Source: Ferruginibacter sp. (GTDB lineage Bacteria; Bacteroidota; Bacteroidia; Chitinophagales; Chitinophagaceae). From it: a stretch of DNA of 64,000 nt. The notes under the pieces are model-generated. The model did no database searches, was not told the origin of the DNA, and saw nothing but the letters and a program-made list of their open reading frames with translations. The position numbers and the translations under genes were made by a program. The stretch lies in assembly GCA_030831945.1 (NCBI GenBank), contig JAURKC010000014.1:62001-126000 (forward strand), written 5' to 3'. Of the stretch, positions 62,001-64,000 are shown piece after piece. Position 1 is the first letter of the stretch; each line of letters begins with the position of its first letter.

Positions 62001-64000
62001 GATTGATGCGCAATATTGATCAGACAGATTTTGAAACAGCCAATATTGAGTTTATTGAATGTTGGATACAAGATCCTTTCATCAATACTGCTCAGCGGCC
62101 TAATGCAGATAAGTCAGCTGGGGGTAAATTATATTTTAATCTTGGAAATATTTCTGAAGATATTCTTAAAGATGGAAGAAGATTTTATGAAAATGGATTG
62201 CCTACTCCTACGGCTTCTTCTCAGGTAGACATTGCTTCTGTTTGGGGAAGAGTGCCACTCAATCCTATTCAAGTAACCAACGCATTTAGTAATAATGCCG
62301 ATGATAGAAAATATCAGGACCTTGGCTTTGATGGAAATAATAGTGATTCTGAAAAAGTTAAGAGAGCTCCTTATCTAGCGCAACTGCAGGGAACCCTTAG
62401 TGGCGCTGCCTATCAAGCGGCATCGAAAGATCCTTCTTCAGATGATTATATACATTATCGAGATGCAGCTTTTACAGGATCAGATGGAATTGTGAAACGC
62501 TACAAAAATTTTAATAACCAAGAAGGAAATTCAAAAGTAAATGACGGTTCAGCATTTTCTTCAGCGGCTACCTTATATCCTGATGCAGAAGATTTGAATA
62601 GGGATAATACCATGAATGAATCGGAAGAGTATTTTCAATACATAGTAGATGTTAAACCTTCTACTGATCCATCCATGCAAATTGGTGTAAATTATATTGT
62701 AGATAAAAAGACCGTTAATGTTACTGGATTGCCAGATGGAACGAGTAGACTAGAAACTTGGTATCAATTTAGAATTCCAATTGGTGCCTATACCAACAAG
62801 ATTGGAAATATACCTGATTTTAAATCCATTCGTTTTATGAGAATGTTTTTAACAGGTTTTGAAGAAGAGGTAGTGATGCGTTTTGGTAAATTAGAATTAA
62901 CTAGAAATATGTGGAGGAAGTTTCCTAATAAAATTGATTCTTCTGGAATTTATTCTCCTATCAATACGAGTGCTTCCTTAAATATTAATGGAGTAAATAT
63001 TGAAGAAAATGATAAGCGAACTCCACTCGCTTACCGGACTCCAAGGGAAATTAAACGCCAACAAATACTAAGTAATAATGGTGTAAATCTTTTGCAAAAC
63101 GAGCAGAGTATGTCATTACAATTTTGCGGTTTAGGTAAGGGAGATGCAAGAGGGGTACAACAAACATTTGCTAATAGAGATATAAGGCAATATGGAAAAT
63201 TGTCAATGTATATTCATGCTGAAAATAATGTAAAAACTGCTAACGGGATTAAGGATCGCGATTTAAATGCAATCATCAGAATAGGAACTGATTTTGTAAG
63301 TAATTATTTCGAAATAAAAATACCCTTATACATCACTCCCTTATCGGCTAATATATTAGATCCTAATTCTGATAAATATAATGATACCCTTTGGAGAGCT
63401 ATCAATAGCTTGAATCTAGACCTCAGTATTTTACCAAAACTAAAACAGGAAAGAAATATTAGGGGCGTATCGACTACCATGTATAGGAAGTTGCAATCTA
63501 ATGGGCAGACTTATTCCATATTAGGTGATCCAAATTTAGGAGAAGTAAGAGGCATATTAATTGGAGTAGAAAACAGTAGTAATAGTTCCGCTTGTGGCGA
63601 AATGTGGGTCAATGAATTACGCCTTAATTCTATTAATGAAAATGGCGGATGGGCTGCTATGGCAAAAATCAATATGTCATTAGCGGATTTAGGAACTATA
63701 TCAGGATCTATTTCAAATCACACTGCTGGTTTTGGTACGCTGGAGCAGCGCGTTAATGAAAGGTATCGAGATAATTTTACTCAAATGGATGTAGCAGCAA
63801 ATATTGAGTTGGGTAAATTATTGCCCAAGCAAGCAGCTGTTTCCATTCCAATGTTTGCTAGTTATACTCAGGCTATCAGTAAGCCTGAATATGATCCTTA
63901 TGATATGGACATTCGCCTAAAAGATAAGATAGGTGTTTCTCCTGCAAGTAAAAGAGATTCTATTAACAATGCAGCTATTGATTTTACCAGTACTAAAACA
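59072..64000 (+). CDS. sprA: Cell surface protein SprA (type IX secretion translocon), 5' part
   Basis: SprA is the giant outer-membrane beta-barrel through which type IX secretion cargo leaves the cell. The frame is open from ATG 59072 to the window end (1643 codons, no stop), of an expected 2300-2400. The N-terminus MFRKGNLTTELIGLRSLCFIFFLSISLSLTA is a signal-peptide-like segment. SprA hallmarks are KIDISPQGNVDITAGYQGQNVLNPTLPERARKNGGFDFDMNAQVN near residue 170-215, KLKFPINYNTLANFGQENQLKLDYSG, QFPSRSTLIPGAQQLFGLKTQLQFG and YIDDFEGSKSGIDLRFPAISW. It follows ruvA by 27 bp, a neighbourhood repeated in many Bacteroidota. A complete T9SS (gld, por genes) would be expected elsewhere. Confidence 0.96.
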   Translation, partial: MFRKGNLTTELIGLRSLCFIFFLSISLSLTAENNKLPVTSLPVLINSRDTMPFPFPLYERKGDGLIDSKKSTFDFKNPPNIKDSVAYDFRTGLYTVYEKIGNKYYKTPTTYTAAEYWQLRGRQTEVDYFKKRANTMNLLNRKLTKPRLSLYDNLFNRLFGNGKIDISPQGNVDITAGYQGQNVLNPTLPERARKNGGFDFDMNAQVNVNANIGDKLKFPINYNTLANFGQENQLKLDYSGIDDEIIKRIEAGTVQFPSRSTLIPGAQQLFGLKTQLQFGKLNVTAVLANQKSQRQSVNLQGGAAAQVIDIKADEYEENRHFLLGQYFKDNYNKVLSKLPAVTTPVQILRLDVWVTNRNGSTTNTRDIVGLMDLGEKNPYLSSLITSGNLPDNKTNNLYAQIISNTGNRNPALVVSNLQMLGLSPVQDFEKTFARKLDSTQYIFNKQAGYISLSQPLQADEVLGVAYQYSYNGKIYSVGEFSQDLPPDSTSATQKVLFLKLLKATSQRTALPIWKLMMKNVYSVGYGTLTATDFKLNVLYQEPGLGWKRYVPFGNKNVGSPIISLVNLDRLNSQLDPQPDGVFDYVEGFTVISQYSRIVFPVLEPFGRDLASQVYSSPPASAKDTLYYALYDSIKAVAQQYPNLNRFVMKGSARTSGSSDISIGYNIPRGSVTVSAGGQTLIEGADYDINYDLGTIKVTNQAILNAGLPVQVNFENNAAFGMQQRNYMGLRMDYLAKNKLKEQLSIGGTVVRLGERPFFTKNNLGEDPIRNSMYGLDVNYKKETPRITKLLDKLPFYSTTAASSINAYAEGAFLQPGHAPQIGKGAAGTVYIDDFEGSKSGIDLRFPAISWAMASVPQKATDAGGNLLFPEAILNNNIDYGKKRAKLAWYQIEPALQAFKGVNNPLSDNRTELSDPRVRLVKQSEIFPQRTTDFGQNQLITFDLAFYPSEKGPYNYESSPLAIDANHRLKNPKQKWGGLMRNIDQTDFETANIEFIECWIQDPFINTAQRPNADKSAGGKLYFNLGNISEDILKDGRRFYENGLPTPTASSQVDIASVWGRVPLNPIQVTNAFSNNADDRKYQDLGFDGNNSDSEKVKRAPYLAQLQGTLSGAAYQAASKDPSSDDYIHYRDAAFTGSDGIVKRYKNFNNQEGNSKVNDGSAFSSAATLYPDAEDLNRDNTMNESEEYFQYIVDVKPSTDPSMQIGVNYIVDKKTVNVTGLPDGTSRLETWYQFRIPIGAYTNKIGNIPDFKSIRFMRMFLTGFEEEVVMRFGKLELTRNMWRKFPNKIDSSGIYSPINTSASLNINGVNIEENDKRTPLAYRTPREIKRQQILSNNGVNLLQNEQSMSLQFCGLGKGDARGVQQTFANRDIRQYGKLSMYIHAENNVKTANGIKDRDLNAIIRIGTDFVSNYFEIKIPLYITPLSANILDPNSDKYNDTLWRAINSLNLDLSILPKLKQERNIRGVSTTMYRKLQSNGQTYSILGDPNLGEVRGILIGVENSSNSSACGEMWVNELRLNSINENGGWAAMAKINMSLADLGTISGSISNHTAGFGTLEQRVNERYRDNFTQMDVAANIELGKLLPKQAAVSIPMFASYTQAISKPEYDPYDMDIRLKDKIGVSPASKRDSINNAAIDFTSTKT

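Overview
The window comes from a low-GC member of the Bacteroidota, most likely a Chitinophagaceae-like bacterium. The lineage markers are sprA (type IX secretion), DUF3098 next to ftsX, DUF3108 and SprA-type secreted proteins, and a single-chain alpha/beta 2-oxoacid dehydrogenase E1. Starts lack clear Shine-Dalgarno sequences. Upstream regions carry the Bacteroidota sigma-A type -7 box TAnnTTTG, in three cases with TTTG 19-21 bp upstream. No tRNA, rRNA, CRISPR array, insertion sequence or phage gene was seen. Almost all of the window is ordinary chromosomal housekeeping DNA.

Left part (1-38.7 kb): short units on both strands. They are the end of a HIT protein, ruvC, a flippase-like membrane protein with a DUF3108 protein, an MBL hydrolase with an MFS transporter, uppP, ftsX-DUF3098, leuS, an M23 peptidase, dxs, pirin, scpA, a broken mscL, an EamA transporter, two small secreted proteins, a fused E1 dehydrogenase, a PhzF protein, yebC, a double-ATPase peptide ABC protein, queA, an Mpo1-like protein, lysC, an Ldh-family dehydrogenase, amn, an HsdR-N-like protein, frr, a wecA-like remnant, the N-terminal half of transketolase, a LolC-type permease, rbfA, atpD-atpC, an acyltransferase, yqgE and a sensor kinase.

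Centre (38.7-39.05 kb): the only gene-free stretch above 300 bp. It holds four DnaA-box-like 9-mers in the same orientation, phased at 10-11 bp, and one perfect inverted DnaA box (TTATCCACA). Three TGnnA repeats at exact 10-bp spacing follow, resembling an MraZ operator, just before mraZ. This is the most interesting non-coding region of the window and a candidate replication origin or DnaA-controlled promoter.

Right part (39.06-55.97 kb): a complete-looking division and cell wall (dcw) cluster, all on the + strand: mraZ, rsmH, ftsL-like, PBP (ftsI type with PASTA), murE, mraY, murD, ftsW, murG, murC, ftsQ, ftsA, ftsZ. murF, murB and ddl are absent from it. Together these genes make the lipid-linked peptidoglycan precursor (meso-diaminopimelate type, from the DNPR motif of MurE) and build the Z-ring and septal synthase. 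uppP in the left part recycles the same lipid carrier. After ftsZ come a THUMP-domain RNA methyltransferase, fabH (opposite strand), ruvA and the first 1643 codons of sprA, which runs off the end.

No clearly novel multi-gene system was found. The items worth a second look are the phased DnaA boxes, the MraZ-type operator, two decayed genes (mscL with a nonsense codon and a frameshift, and a wecA fragment), a 20-bp perfect inverted repeat, and several start codons that promoter boxes force downstream.
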